A DNA stretch of 64,000 nucleotides from Clostridium thermarum (GCF_006351925.1 NZ_CP040924.1:1696001-1760000); one strand, 5' to 3'; positions 47,434 through 56,634 are shown, numbered from the stretch's first letter. Program-made: numbers and translations. Notes: a model not told the origin generated them from the letters alone.

Positions 47434-48060
47434 ATGGTTATTAAAAATGTCACTGACAGAGAATTCAGAAAGTATGGACAAGTATTAAAAAATTATGATT
47501 TTGCAGAAATCCTTGAAAAGATGAAGAGCACACCACTTCCGGAAGGAGTAACTTACGAACCATCCATAAAGGAGCTGGAGGATTTGGAAATTGCCAAAGA
47601 ACTAAGAGACAGAGAGTTTGGGGAATTACCTATTCAAATAGGGTACTGCAATGGTAATAACTATATGTTAAATGCCGTTGAATATCATAGATCCTCAGAA
47701 ATAAACATTGCTGTCACTGATCTTATACTTCTTTTAGGCAGCCAACAGGATATTGAAGCTGATTATACCTATAATACTGCAAATATAGAAGCGTTTTTTG
47801 TACCTGCAGGTACTGCTATCGAAGTTTATGCAACTACTCTTCACTATGCACCCTGCAATGCTAATGAAGGTGGTTTCAAGTGCGTGGTGGTATTGCCAAA
47901 GGATACTAATAAGCCATTAGATAATAAAGCTGAAAAGGTTAATGAAGATGCATTATTGTTTGCAAAAAACAAGTGGTTAATTGGCCATAAAAATACTGAC
48001 TTAGGTGCTCAGGGAGCATTTATTGGATTAGTTGGAGAAAACATTTCATTAAAAAAATAA
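47434..48060 (+). CDS. DUF4867 family protein
   Basis: A 208-residue protein with a cupin-like beta-rich pattern (QIGYCNGNNYMLNAVEYHRS, then FVPAGTAIEVYATTLHYAPC, where histidines and glutamate could bind a metal). DUF4867 members occur beside sugar isomerase genes and are of unknown activity, perhaps sugar-phosphate or sugar-acid enzymes. It is 90 bases upstream of the isomerase gene, with a small hairpin (48097-48119) between. RBS AGAAAGGACAG. The call is from family pattern memory and context. Confidence 0.75.
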   Translation: MVIKNVTDREFRKYGQVLKNYDFAEILEKMKSTPLPEGVTYEPSIKELEDLEIAKELRDREFGELPIQIGYCNGNNYMLNAVEYHRSSEINIAVTDLILLLGSQQDIEADYTYNTANIEAFFVPAGTAIEVYATTLHYAPCNANEGGFKCVVVLPKDTNKPLDNKAEKVNEDALLFAKNKWLIGHKNTDLGAQGAFIGLVGENISLKK

Positions 48061-48150
48061 AGTATGATTAGATAGAGTTATAAATAAATCAGGAGGCATA
48101 AAGATTATAAATCTTTATGGGCTTTAAAGGAATTTAGGAGGATATAGATA

Positions 48151-49623
48151 ATGAATAATACACCAAAAGTTAAACTAGGAATTGTTGCGGTAAGCAGAGA
48201 CTGTTTTCCGATGGAGTTATCTGAAAGCAGAAGAAAAGCTGTAGTAGGAGCATACAAGGGAGAAATTTATGAATGTCCAACTGTGGTTGAAAACGAAAAG
48301 GATATGAGAAAGGCTTTGGCAGATGTTAAGGCTGCAGGAGTTAATGCATTAGTTGTTTACTTAGGAAATTTTGGACCGGAAACACCAGAAACATTACTTG
48401 CTAAAGAATTTGATGGACCAGTTATGTTTGTGGCTGCATCAGAAGAAGCAGGGGACAACTTAGTAGGCGGACGTGGAGATGCATACTGTGGTATGCTAAA
48501 TGCCAGCTACAACCTAGCACTTCGTAATATAAAGGCATATATTCCAGAATATCCAGTTGGAACTGCTGCAGAAGTTGCAGAAATGATAGCTGAATTTATT
48601 CCGGTTGCAAGTGCGTTAATCGGATTAAAGAACCTAAAGATCATATCTTTTGGTCCAAGACCACAAGATTTCTTAGCATGTAATGCACCAATTAAGCAAT
48701 TATATAACTTAGGCGTTGAAATTGAAGAGAATTCTGAGCTTGATTTGTATGCAGCCTTCAATGCACATGCAAATGATCCAAGAATTCCTGAAGTGATAGC
48801 TAGCATGGAAAAGGAATTAGGAGAAGGCAACAAAATGGCCGGTATTCTACCAAAACTTGCCCAATATGAATTAACATTATTAGACTGGATGGAAGAACAT
48901 AAGGGTTCAAGAGAATTTGTTGTCTTTGCTAACAAGTGCTGGCCATCTTTCCAAACACAGTTTGGATTTGTACCATGCTATGTAAACAGCCGTTTAGCTG
49001 CTATGGGAATACCAGTATCCTGCGAAGTTGATATATACGGAGCCCTAAGTGAATACATAGGAACTTGCATAAGCCAGGATGTTGTAACTTTACTTGATAT
49101 AAACAATACAGTACCAGCTGATATGTATGAATCAGAAATCAAAGGTAAGTTTGACTACACTCTTAAAGACACATTTATGGCCTTCCACTGTGGAAACACT
49201 GCAATCTGCAAGTTAACAAAGGGAACTATGAAGAACCAAATGATAATGGCAAGAGCTCTTGAGCCAAATCAAGAACCAAACATTACAAGAGGAACTTTAG
49301 AAGGAGACATTATCCCTGGAGAAATCACTTTCTTCCGTCTACAAAGCAACGCAGATGCTGAATTGACTGCTTATGTGGCTGAAGGTGAAGTTCTACCTGT
49401 AGCAACACGATCCTTCGGATCTATTGGTGTATTTGCAATTCCTGAAATGGGAAGATTCTACAGACACGTATTAATAGAAGGAAGATTCCCACACCATGGA
49501 GCAGTTGCTTTCGGACACTTTGGAAAGGCAATTTACAACCTATTCAGATACCTTGGCATTAAGGAAATAGGTTTTAATCAACCAAAGGGAATGCTTTATA
49601 AGACAGAAAATCCGTTTAAATAA
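48151..49623 (+). CDS. L-fucose/L-arabinose isomerase family protein
   Basis: A 490-residue sugar isomerase-fold protein. The N-terminal VKLGIVAVSRDCFPMELSES, the middle VFANKCWPSFQTQFGFVPC and the C-terminal GRFPHHGAVAFGHFGKAIYN segments mark the fucose/arabinose isomerase superfamily; the glutamate, aspartate and histidine metal ligands would lie in CEVDIYGAL and FPHHGAVAF. Members interconvert aldoses and ketoses. The exact sugar is not decidable. Association with tal and tkt suggests a pentose or 6-deoxyhexose route. RBS TTTAGGAGGATATA. Confidence 0.85.
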   Translation: MNNTPKVKLGIVAVSRDCFPMELSESRRKAVVGAYKGEIYECPTVVENEKDMRKALADVKAAGVNALVVYLGNFGPETPETLLAKEFDGPVMFVAASEEAGDNLVGGRGDAYCGMLNASYNLALRNIKAYIPEYPVGTAAEVAEMIAEFIPVASALIGLKNLKIISFGPRPQDFLACNAPIKQLYNLGVEIEENSELDLYAAFNAHANDPRIPEVIASMEKELGEGNKMAGILPKLAQYELTLLDWMEEHKGSREFVVFANKCWPSFQTQFGFVPCYVNSRLAAMGIPVSCEVDIYGALSEYIGTCISQDVVTLLDINNTVPADMYESEIKGKFDYTLKDTFMAFHCGNTAICKLTKGTMKNQMIMARALEPNQEPNITRGTLEGDIIPGEITFFRLQSNADAELTAYVAEGEVLPVATRSFGSIGVFAIPEMGRFYRHVLIEGRFPHHGAVAFGHFGKAIYNLFRYLGIKEIGFNQPKGMLYKTENPFK

Positions 49624-49667
49624 TATAAAGATATGATAAGTGAGGTGGCTGGCACTCTCTATGACAT

Positions 49668-49694
49668 GTGAGGTGCCATGGCACCTCACTTTTT
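49668..49694 (+). terminator. Terminator after the isomerase gene
   Basis: A perfect 10-bp stem (GTGAGGTGCC/GGCACCTCAC, loop AT) is followed by TTTTTG. Imperfect repeats of GTGAGGTGGCTGGCAC and GTGAGGAGGATGGCACC flank it on either side, the second containing the ribosome binding site of the next gene. Confidence 0.85.
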
Positions 49695-49730
49695 GCAAAG
49701 ATTTGAGAAGTGAGGAGGATGGCACCTTTT

Positions 49731-51263
49731 ATGTTAAAGACAGCCATGATTTTTGGAGATAATATGGTATTGCAGCGCCAAAAGCCTATAAAGATATGGG
49801 GTAGCGGCAATGCAGGTAAAAGAATAACGGGCACCCTAAAGGGAAAAGAAACAGTGGTAAGCAACACGACAGTTGGAGCTGATGGTAACTGGATGATTAT
49901 ATTCTCATCAATGGAGGTGGAAAGGGGACTGGAGCTAGAAATTTCTGATGGTATAGATACTTTAGAGTTCCATGATATCAACATTGGAGAAGTGTGGCTT
50001 GCCGGGGGTCAATCTAACATGGAATATTGGCTTGAATTCGATGAAGATAAAAACGAAGTCCTTAATGGTACGATGAATCAGGATATACGTTTTTTTGATT
50101 TTCCTGATGTTTCTTATGAGGGACAGCTTGAGGAACATGATTACTCAAGCTTTGGAACATGGAAAAAATGTACAAGGGAAGACCTGCCATACTTTTCCGC
50201 AGTTGGTTATTATTTTGCGAAGGATCTCCATGAAAATCTTGATGTTCCAATTGGAATAGTTGGCTGCAATTGGAGTGGTACCTCAGCCAGTGCATGGATG
50301 GATACAGAATATCTCAAAGACAATGAAGGAAGTGCATGGCTGGAGGCATACGAAGAGGCAGTAAAGGGCCTTGATTTGGAAGCTTATAAAGAAGAATTCC
50401 GCAGAAATCCTGCAAATAATCATTCAGTTCCACTAAAAGACATGGATGATATGGCTAGAAAGTTTTGGTACCCAGGCTTTAGTTTAGAGGAACAGCGAGA
50501 AATGCTTAGGAAGGACACTGAACAAGAGGTAAATGTCACTATGCCGGTGATGGGGCCATATTCTGAAAAACGGCCAGGGGGCTTATATGAAACCATGCTG
50601 AAAAAGGTGGCGCCCTATACTATACGAGGTGTCATCTGGTATCAAGGAGAAAGTGATGCTGTAAGACCGCAACTCTATTTCACAGTTTTTGGAAAATTGA
50701 TTGAGTGCTGGCGTAATCTATGGGAGGACGAACTACCTTTCATCTTTGTACAACTTGCACCTTTTGGTGAATGGCTGGGGAGTACCGGTGAAAATTATCC
50801 GGTGGTTCGCAGACAGCAGGAGCTTGTATCGAAAACAATACCGGGCACATGGATGGTAAGTTCTTCAGATGCCGGTATGGAATGGGATATACATCCGAAG
50901 AGAAAGAAACCAATAGGAATGCGTTTGGCACTGTGTGCAAGAGGACATGTATACGGACAGGACATATTGTGTGATCCGCCTGAATTTTCTACTGCTGAGA
51001 GATTTACCGGAGGAGTACGTATTAACTTTAAGAACGGTGATGGGCTATATGTAAAGGGGGATAAGGTGAATGCTTTGATTATTACAGATGGGGAAGGGAA
51101 AGAGCTGACCCCGGATAAAGTAACCATTGAAGCTGATGGATTGTTGATTTTAGGAAATTTACCCGAAAACTTAACAATTTCTTTTGCAAGTACACCATAC
51201 TATGAAGTGAACATATATAATAAAGCTCATAACCCAGCAAAGCCTTTTGTGGTAACATTATAA
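49731..51263 (+). CDS. Sialate O-acetylesterase-like carbohydrate esterase
   Basis: A 510-residue SGNH-type esterase without a signal peptide. It begins LKTAMIFGDNMVLQRQKPI; the nucleophile block is AGGQSNMEYW, and GVIWYQGESDA and MEWDIHPKRK supply further active-site residues. Such enzymes remove acetyl groups from sialic acid or xylan-derived sugars. Being cytoplasmic, it probably acts on imported oligosaccharides. ATG 49731 lies 12 bases from AGGAGG; ATG 49719 abuts that site. Its own transcription after the terminator may need read-through. Confidence 0.85.
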   Translation: MLKTAMIFGDNMVLQRQKPIKIWGSGNAGKRITGTLKGKETVVSNTTVGADGNWMIIFSSMEVERGLELEISDGIDTLEFHDINIGEVWLAGGQSNMEYWLEFDEDKNEVLNGTMNQDIRFFDFPDVSYEGQLEEHDYSSFGTWKKCTREDLPYFSAVGYYFAKDLHENLDVPIGIVGCNWSGTSASAWMDTEYLKDNEGSAWLEAYEEAVKGLDLEAYKEEFRRNPANNHSVPLKDMDDMARKFWYPGFSLEEQREMLRKDTEQEVNVTMPVMGPYSEKRPGGLYETMLKKVAPYTIRGVIWYQGESDAVRPQLYFTVFGKLIECWRNLWEDELPFIFVQLAPFGEWLGSTGENYPVVRRQQELVSKTIPGTWMVSSSDAGMEWDIHPKRKKPIGMRLALCARGHVYGQDILCDPPEFSTAERFTGGVRINFKNGDGLYVKGDKVNALIITDGEGKELTPDKVTIEADGLLILGNLPENLTISFASTPYYEVNIYNKAHNPAKPFVVTL

Positions 51264-51274
51264 TTTTCATCAAA

Positions 51275-51379
51275 ATGCTGGTGGCGGATGTTGACCATGC
51301 TGTAGGCTATGACAACTTGAGCTGCTTTCATAGAAACTTCAAAAACCTTTATGGCACGAGAGAAATGGAGGCAATTTAA
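51275..51379 (+). pseudogene. AraC family regulator, HTH fragment
   Basis: The frame ending at 51379 reads DVDHAVGYDNLSCFHRNFKN and LYG, the second helix-turn-helix of AraC regulators. The first HTH and sensor domain are missing, and the tail after LYGTRE is non-canonical. A relic. The rest of 51380-51571 holds no gene; it is AT-rich leader of the azoreductase gene. Confidence 0.7.
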
Positions 51380-51571
51380 CCTTTGGACTCATGTACACAG
51401 TAGAGAAATCTGTAGAGATCCTTGTAAAAGCAATTGAAAATATCTTAAATATAAAAAAATACCTGCTTGCAATTTCAATTGAAATAGGTTATCATTTAGT
51501 TAAAGTTGATTAAATTGCTCAGAATTAAATTTGACTTAAGACATTATTAGTAAAAGTGAGGTATTAGTAAA

Positions 51572-52177
51572 ATGAAAAAAGTACTATATATAAAAGCAAA
51601 CATTAAACCAGAAGGTCAATCAAGAACTTTTAAACTTTCAGATACATTCATTGAAGAATACAAAAAATTAAATCCACAGGATGTAGTTACTGTATTAGAT
51701 TTATATAAAGAAAATATAGATTTCTTAAGAGCTGAAGATTTAGGAGCTATATTTGGACCTAAAACTGAAGATAGTAAAAATCATCCAATATTAAAGTATG
51801 CATATCAATTTGCAGAAGCTGATAAGATTGTTTTAGCAGCACCAATGTGGAACTTAGGAATGCCAGCTATAGTTAAAGCTTACTTTGACTATGTTTCAGT
51901 AACCGGAATTACCTTTGGATATACTGCCAATGGCCCAGCTGGACTTGCTAAAGCTGAAAAAGCTATAGTTATTTCAGGAAGAGGCGGAAACTATTCAACT
52001 CCTCCAATGGATGCTTTAGAAATGGGAGAAAGATACGCGAAGACTATATTCAACTTCTTTGGAATTAAGGATGTTGAAAGTTTAACAGCTGAAATGTTAG
52101 ATGTGAAAGAAATAGATACTGAGAAAATGCTAAATGACGCAATTGAAAAAGCAAAAATAGCTGCTAAAAACTTTTAG
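51572..52177 (+). CDS. azoR: FMN-dependent NADH-azoreductase
   Basis: A 201-residue flavodoxin-fold oxidoreductase. KVLYIKANIKPEGQSRTFKL forms the phosphate-binding loop for FMN, and PMWNLGMPAIVKAYFDYVS is the AzoR family signature. These enzymes reduce quinones and azo compounds with NADH, often protecting from electrophiles. Length matches the family (about 200). RBS AAAGTGAGGTATT; terminator at 52196. Expressed alone; an upstream promoter was not clearly seen. Confidence 0.92.
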   Translation: MKKVLYIKANIKPEGQSRTFKLSDTFIEEYKKLNPQDVVTVLDLYKENIDFLRAEDLGAIFGPKTEDSKNHPILKYAYQFAEADKIVLAAPMWNLGMPAIVKAYFDYVSVTGITFGYTANGPAGLAKAEKAIVISGRGGNYSTPPMDALEMGERYAKTIFNFFGIKDVESLTAEMLDVKEIDTEKMLNDAIEKAKIAAKNF

Positions 52178-52195
52178 TATTTAGGAATGATGACA

Positions 52196-52228
52196 AAGAA
52201 CCTTGTAATGAGGTTCTTTTAATTTTCG
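52196..52228 (+). terminator. Terminator after azoR
   Basis: AAGAACCT pairs with AGGTTCTT and is followed by TTAATTTTC. Confidence 0.8.
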
Positions 52229-52357
52229 ATGAAATATATTTTTAAATAAATACTACAAGAGTTTGTTTAATTAAGGTGTTTTTATTTGTTGGGATATGGC
52301 ACTAGATTTATGGAATAAGCTGAAAAATAAGAAATTCGTTAAAAAGTATGAATCAAT

Positions 52358-52386
52358 TTGATATAATTAAAAATTCACTGTATAAT
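52358..52386 (+). promoter_or_regulatory. Sigma-A promoter upstream of the 102-residue ORF
   Basis: TTGATA (52358-52363), 17-base spacer, TATAAT (52381-52386), about 140 bases before the gene. The 52229-52524 interval otherwise holds no recognisable feature. Confidence 0.6.
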
Positions 52387-52524
52387 ATTAATGAAATTAT
52401 TTAATACATCATATATATGAAGCTATTGCAAAGGGACAAGCTAAATACTCCTCATAATTGTAAAAGTAGGAAGTATCCCAACTTATGCAATTAAAGTAAT
52501 TATAAGTAAAAGGAGATCAATTGA

Positions 52525-52833
52525 ATGAAAAGCAGTAAACTTAAAAAATTAGAAAAATTGATATTAGCAGATGATGGATTATTGGTTCCACTCATATTAG
52601 GTAATGGATTAGATGAAGATAAGGTAGAAGGTATATGTAGTATTTTAAAAGAATTACAAGTTGAATGGGAGAAAAGTGATTCAATACCCCAAAAGGCTAT
52701 AGATATCTTTACTGATTTTTTCTCAGCCATGGAATCTGCATGTGGATTATATAGTGAAGAAGAATCAGATAAAATTATGAAAGCAACTGATAAAATTATG
52801 GGCATAGCTGGAGAAAGTCTTATTCAAAAATAG
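52525..52833 (+). CDS. Hypothetical helical protein
   Basis: A 102-residue protein, not recognised. It is predicted by eye to be mostly helical and acidic (ESACGLYSEEESDKIMKATD), with no signal peptide or membrane segment. AAAAGGAGATC precedes the ATG at good spacing, and both a promoter and a terminator-like hairpin frame it, so it looks like a genuine single-gene unit. Confidence 0.6.
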   Translation: MKSSKLKKLEKLILADDGLLVPLILGNGLDEDKVEGICSILKELQVEWEKSDSIPQKAIDIFTDFFSAMESACGLYSEEESDKIMKATDKIMGIAGESLIQK

Positions 52834-52865
52834 ATTTATAATAACATAGTGCGATAAGGTATTAA

Positions 52866-52905
52866 TGGACTAGCTGTATAACTTCAGCTAGTTCATTGCT
52901 TTTTA
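52866..52905 (+). terminator. Terminator after the 102-residue ORF
   Basis: ACTAGCTG pairs with CAGCTAGT around an 8-base loop, followed by TCATTGCTTTTTAT. The remainder of the interval to 53160 contains no gene that I can support. Confidence 0.65.
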
Positions 52906-53160
52906 TAGCCATGAAATATACTTTAAAAGCATTAAATTTGTGTTATTATCGTATGGACAAACTTTTTTTGAAGCACAAGAATCAATACTTGATTTATATA
53001 TAGAAAGGCATAGTCCTCTCTTTTTCTGCGAAAAAATTTATGCTGAAACAGTGGAAAATTAACATACAACCTTTACTTTTACGCTTAAAGTGTAATAATG
53101 TATGTTAGATAGGCAGTTATTATTGATTGTCTAATTACATGTATTGCTGTCATTTGCCCT

Positions 53161-53520
53161 ATGGTGAATGAGATTAGAAAGTTGGATGACGAGCATAGAA
53201 GTAATCTGGCAGTACCACCAGGTGGATGGGGCAATTGGGTTAACGCCGGCGGATGGTTAATTATAAAGGGATATCATGTAGATTTCATTTTGCGTGACAT
53301 TGATCGGGTGGAGCAAATAATAAAGGATACAGACCAAGGAATAGTTATCATCAATTACCAGACCGGCCATCCTCATGGTTATATAAGTGCTATGTATCGG
53401 GGAGAACTAGCCATTAGCAAAATACTATATGCTAAAAATGATAGCTTTTATGAATTAAACATAACCACCGGCCAAGCCGGTGGTTATGTTTACATAGTTG
53501 TATATAATATTAATGAATAA
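53161..53520 (+). pseudogene. Nucleotidyltransferase-like protein fragment
   Basis: The frame encodes an internal piece of an aminoglycoside-nucleotidyltransferase-like protein: PPGGWGNWVNAGGWLIIKGY, HVDFILRDIDRVEQIIKDT and TGHPHGYISAMYRGELAISK. The catalytic N-terminal GSxxRG/DxD strand is absent, and after YAKNDSFYELN the homology ends and the frame runs into the palindrome at 53457-53491. No ribosome binding site precedes the ATG. Truncated at both ends. Confidence 0.75.
53457..53491. repeat. Perfect 16-bp inverted repeat ending the nucleotidyltransferase fragment
   Basis: AAACATAACCACCGGC pairs exactly with GCCGGTGGTTATGTTT around a CAA loop. Like the 44104-44156 hairpin it has a three-base loop, lies at the broken edge of a pseudogene and lacks a proper T-run. 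Confidence 0.75.
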
Positions 53521-53634
53521 AAGCTTATAAACATTGACATTGCAAAGGGATTCCAATAAAATACATTATATGGATAAGCAAATCAAAACATACTGGTCAA
53601 TTTAAGTATGGGAAGATGAAAAGGGGTTGTTGTT

Positions 53635-54771
53635 TTGAATAGATATATTCTCGCTTTCTTCCTTTTTAGCTTTCTCGGCTGGCTCTGGGAAAGCATTTAT
53701 TGTACTATGCGTAAACATAAGTGGGCTAACCGTGGCTTTCTTTATGGTCCTATATGTCCCATTTATGGATTTGGATCACTGTTTGGCTTTTTCATATATG
53801 ACTTGTGCAAAGCGGAGCATCTTCCGACTATGGAGTGGTGGATGATATTTATACTTGGTTTTATTGTAAGCATGGTTTTAGAATATCCTACATCTTGGAT
53901 TCTTGAAAAACGATTCAATGCACGGTGGTGGGATTATAGTAATGTTCCGCTGAATATCAATGGTAGGACAAGCGTTCCTACGTCCCTTGCATTTGGTACT
54001 GCCTCAATATTGGTGATGAAGGTTCTGATACCTTTGGCTGATAGAGGACTAATCACCTTATCTGAAACTTTATCAAATATTTTGGCCCTTTTGCTTGTTT
54101 CAATTATTTCTATGGATGCCACATTGACAATATCTGCACTGACAGATTTTCAGAGACGAGTCGCTGCCATAGATGAAGGATTTCAAAATCACATGACAGA
54201 TATAATAAATCAGGTTTACAGCAATCAGAATTCACTTTACAATAAAGTAATAAGTCGAATTGCGGTTTTTAAACTTTCAGAGCGAAAAAATAAGATTGCA
54301 AAACAACTTTGTGAAGAACGCTTTGAAGAGCTCATTAAAGATTACTTCGAATCCGATGTAGTAAAACAGATGGGCCAGTATATTCAGCATGGTACAACTA
54401 CCACGTTGGAGCATTGCGAAAATGTAGCATGGATTAGTTATCTCATTAATGAAAAATTACATCTTAATGCGGACGAAAAAGCACTAATAGAAGCAGCAAT
54501 GCTTCATGATTTATTTCTCTATGACTGGCACGATGGTGATCCTTCACGTAAAACTCATGGTTTTGATCATCCAGACATTGCATGCAATAACGCAGTAAAA
54601 CATTTTGACATTTCTGAAAAAAAACAAGAGGCTATACGAAGTCATATGTGGCCGCTGACTATTACAAAAATACCTAAAAGTAGAGAAGCTTTGATCATAT
54701 GTTTCGCAGACAAATATTGCGCTATTATTGAGACAATTCGCTTGAATAAAAAATTTGGACTAAGACATTAA
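53635..54771 (+). CDS. ABC-transporter-type-IV-like membrane protein fused to an HD phosphohydrolase domain
   Basis: A 378-residue protein in two parts. Residues 1 to about 165 have five hydrophobic segments with the family start RYILAFFLFSFLGWLWESIY and the YGPICPIYGFG segment of the putative ABC transporter permease family (DUF1113-like). The second half is a soluble HD domain: H in EHCENVAWIS, the HD pair in AMLHDLFLYDWHDGD, and HGFDHPDIA. HD enzymes hydrolyse phosphate esters or nucleotides. Start TTG 53635 after AAAAGGGG. Ligand and substrate are unknown. Confidence 0.8.
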   Translation: MNRYILAFFLFSFLGWLWESIYCTMRKHKWANRGFLYGPICPIYGFGSLFGFFIYDLCKAEHLPTMEWWMIFILGFIVSMVLEYPTSWILEKRFNARWWDYSNVPLNINGRTSVPTSLAFGTASILVMKVLIPLADRGLITLSETLSNILALLLVSIISMDATLTISALTDFQRRVAAIDEGFQNHMTDIINQVYSNQNSLYNKVISRIAVFKLSERKNKIAKQLCEERFEELIKDYFESDVVKQMGQYIQHGTTTTLEHCENVAWISYLINEKLHLNADEKALIEAAMLHDLFLYDWHDGDPSRKTHGFDHPDIACNNAVKHFDISEKKQEAIRSHMWPLTITKIPKSREALIICFADKYCAIIETIRLNKKFGLRH

Positions 54772-54790
54772 AAAATCTGAGGTTTAGAAG

Positions 54791-54913
54791 ATGAAACTAT
54801 ATTTTTCAGGTTCAGGAAATACAGAATATATAGCAAAATTGATTGCTGATGGATTACGCAATGAATACCTAGATTTGTTTGATAGAATTAGGACTAATCT
54901 CATAAGCCGCTAA
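54791..54913 (+). pseudogene. Flavodoxin (EFR1-like ferredoxin-flavodoxin) N-terminal fragment
   Basis: Forty codons start MKLYFSGSGNTEYIAKLIAD, the FMN phosphate-binding loop SGSGNTE of flavodoxin-type proteins, then turn to unrelated sequence and stop. An intact family member would continue for 100-250 residues. Twenty bases separate it from the HD fusion gene. Confidence 0.7.
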
Positions 54914-54984
54914 ATAGATTTGGACAATTACTTTACATTTATTATATTGTAGAAAGTGTTTGAAGTTAAACTATCAGAGGAAAA

Positions 54985-55239
54985 ATGTATGCTAAAGAAT
55001 TAAAGGAAGAGATCTTAAGGGAAGTGCAAGAGGTAGGAAATGTTTCATTACTATTAGGAAGACATGGAATATCAAAATCAACAATATTTACTTGGATAAG
55101 AGAATCTGAGAAAAGGAATGAAATTAAGGTTAAGCCATGGATAAAGGCTTTAGTTGAGGGAGAAAAAGAATTAGAAAATGAATTAACAGAAGTAACAAAG
55201 CAGAATGAGCTGCTTAAGAAGCTTCTAGGCCAGGTATAG
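54985..55239 (+). CDS. Orphan HTH protein resembling IS3-type OrfA transposase
   Basis: An 84-residue protein with a transposase_8-like helix-turn-helix (NVSLLLGRHGISKSTIFTWI, about 20-42) and a C-terminal leucine-zipper-like helix (ELENELTEVTKQNELLKKLL), the architecture of IS3 OrfA. No OrfB integrase frame or terminal repeats follow, so it is an orphan, either a relic or a small DNA-binding protein. RBS AGAGGAAAA before ATG 54985. Confidence 0.65.
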   Translation: MYAKELKEEILREVQEVGNVSLLLGRHGISKSTIFTWIRESEKRNEIKVKPWIKALVEGEKELENELTEVTKQNELLKKLLGQV

Positions 55240-55369
55240 TATAAATTTCTAAAAGTAAATAAGGATTTCAGCAAATATAACCTGACAAATCATTCTCTTG
55301 AATGACAAGAATATATAATTAACTCTTGCTAGAATTATAGTATCAGCAGGAGAGAAAGGTGAGAAGCAG

Positions 55370-56263
55370 ATGGAATGGATAACTGCAATTAAAAAGGCTA
55401 TAAAGTATATGGAAGATGAGCTGCTAACTGTCAAGGGCCCTGAAGAGGTAGCAGACCACGTTCATATATCACCCATGTACCTTCAGCGTGGTTTTCAAAT
55501 TATGACCGGATTCACCATTGGCGAATACATCAGAAACAGAAGATTATATCTGGCGGCAATGGAGCTAGTAAACACTGGTAATAAGATCGTCGATGTGGCG
55601 CTTAAGTATGGGTACGAGACACCGGAGAGCTTTACAAAAGCATTTACCCGTTTTCATAATGCCACACCTACAGAAGTCCGAAAGAAAATGAGAGCTGTAA
55701 AAACCTTTCTTCCGCTGAGAGTAAGTATTTTTATTCAAGGAGGAGATAATATGAACTATACTGTTGAAAAAATGGCTGGCTTCAAAGTGATCGGATTTTC
55801 AAGGGAGTTTTCTTTTGATATGGCTTACAAAGATATACCAAAATACTGGGATGAGATTTTTAAGAAATATGAGGCAAATTTATTTGCAGGAAATGCTCCG
55901 GCAAATGAAATTGAACAAGCAGTCTATGACAACCGTATTGGAGAATTTGGAGTTTGTATTGACGATATAGGCAAAGAAGGAAAGTTCCGTTACATGATAG
56001 CCGGAAGATACACGGGTGGTCATGTTCCGGAAGGTATGGAAATTTATGAACTACCTGAAGCAGAGTGGGCAAAATTTAAATGTGTCGGACCTATGCCTGA
56101 GTCATTGCAGACTGTAAATACCCAGATTTGGAAGGAATGGCTTCCTGGTAACGGTGAGTATGAGCTGGCAGGGTATTATAACATTGAATGGTATTCTGCT
56201 TCAGGCAGCACAAAGGATCCAGACTATCAGAGTGCAATTTGGATTCCTGTAAAAAGAAAATAA
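55370..56263 (+). CDS. AraC family regulator with GyrI-like effector domain
   Basis: A 297-residue regulator of the Rob/TipAL-like class. The AraC double HTH is at the N-terminus (about 8-106; EEVADHVHISPMYLQRGFQI, KIVDVALKYGYETPESFTKA), and the C-terminal half (about 128-297) is a GyrI-like small-molecule-binding domain (VEKMAGFKVIGFSREF). Such proteins usually sense drugs or toxic compounds and activate efflux genes. RBS GAGAGAAAGGTGAG; a hairpin lies downstream. No transporter is adjacent. Confidence 0.88.
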   Translation: MEWITAIKKAIKYMEDELLTVKGPEEVADHVHISPMYLQRGFQIMTGFTIGEYIRNRRLYLAAMELVNTGNKIVDVALKYGYETPESFTKAFTRFHNATPTEVRKKMRAVKTFLPLRVSIFIQGGDNMNYTVEKMAGFKVIGFSREFSFDMAYKDIPKYWDEIFKKYEANLFAGNAPANEIEQAVYDNRIGEFGVCIDDIGKEGKFRYMIAGRYTGGHVPEGMEIYELPEAEWAKFKCVGPMPESLQTVNTQIWKEWLPGNGEYELAGYYNIEWYSASGSTKDPDYQSAIWIPVKRK

Positions 56264-56282
56264 TAAGTAGGTTATGAAAATA

Positions 56283-56322
56283 GGCTCCACAGCATCGGAG
56301 GATACTCCGGTGCTGTGGAGTC
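56283..56322. terminator. GC-rich hairpin after the AraC-GyrI gene
   Basis: An 18-bp stem (56283-56300 with 56305-56322, G-U pairs included) with a GATA loop. A T-run is lacking (GTCGTCGTTTAG follows), so termination is likely but not certain. Confidence 0.55.
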
Positions 56323-56346
56323 GTCGTTTAGGAGGGAGGCTAACTT

Positions 56347-56634
56347 ATGGTTATAGAAACAGATAGATTGATTTTACGAGAGATGACAGAAGATGACTTT
56401 GGATCATTGTATGCTGTTCTTGCAGATTCGGATATTATAGGGTATTATCCCTATAGTTTTGACGAGGCTAGAGTGAGAGGATGGATAAGAAAAAATAGAG
56501 AGAGCATAGCTTATGGGTGTCAGCTAATTGATGAGTTTGAAGATGAAGAGAATGAAATCACTAAATTATATACAATTAATCGTACCCAGTGGGAGAAGTA
56601 TATAAAAATAGCCACCGATTATATTAACATATAA
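56347..56634 (+). pseudogene. GNAT acetyltransferase with internal in-frame deletion
   Basis: The 95-codon frame joins the two ends of a GNAT enzyme. The N-terminus (MVIETDRLILREMTEDDFGS, DSDIIGYYPYSFDEARVRGW) is directly followed by a C-terminal end (YGCQLIDEFEDEENEITKLY, NRTQWEKY). The acetyl-CoA-binding core, normally some 90 residues between them, is missing, so activity is not expected. The start is intact with GGAGGGAGG upstream. Confidence 0.72.
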
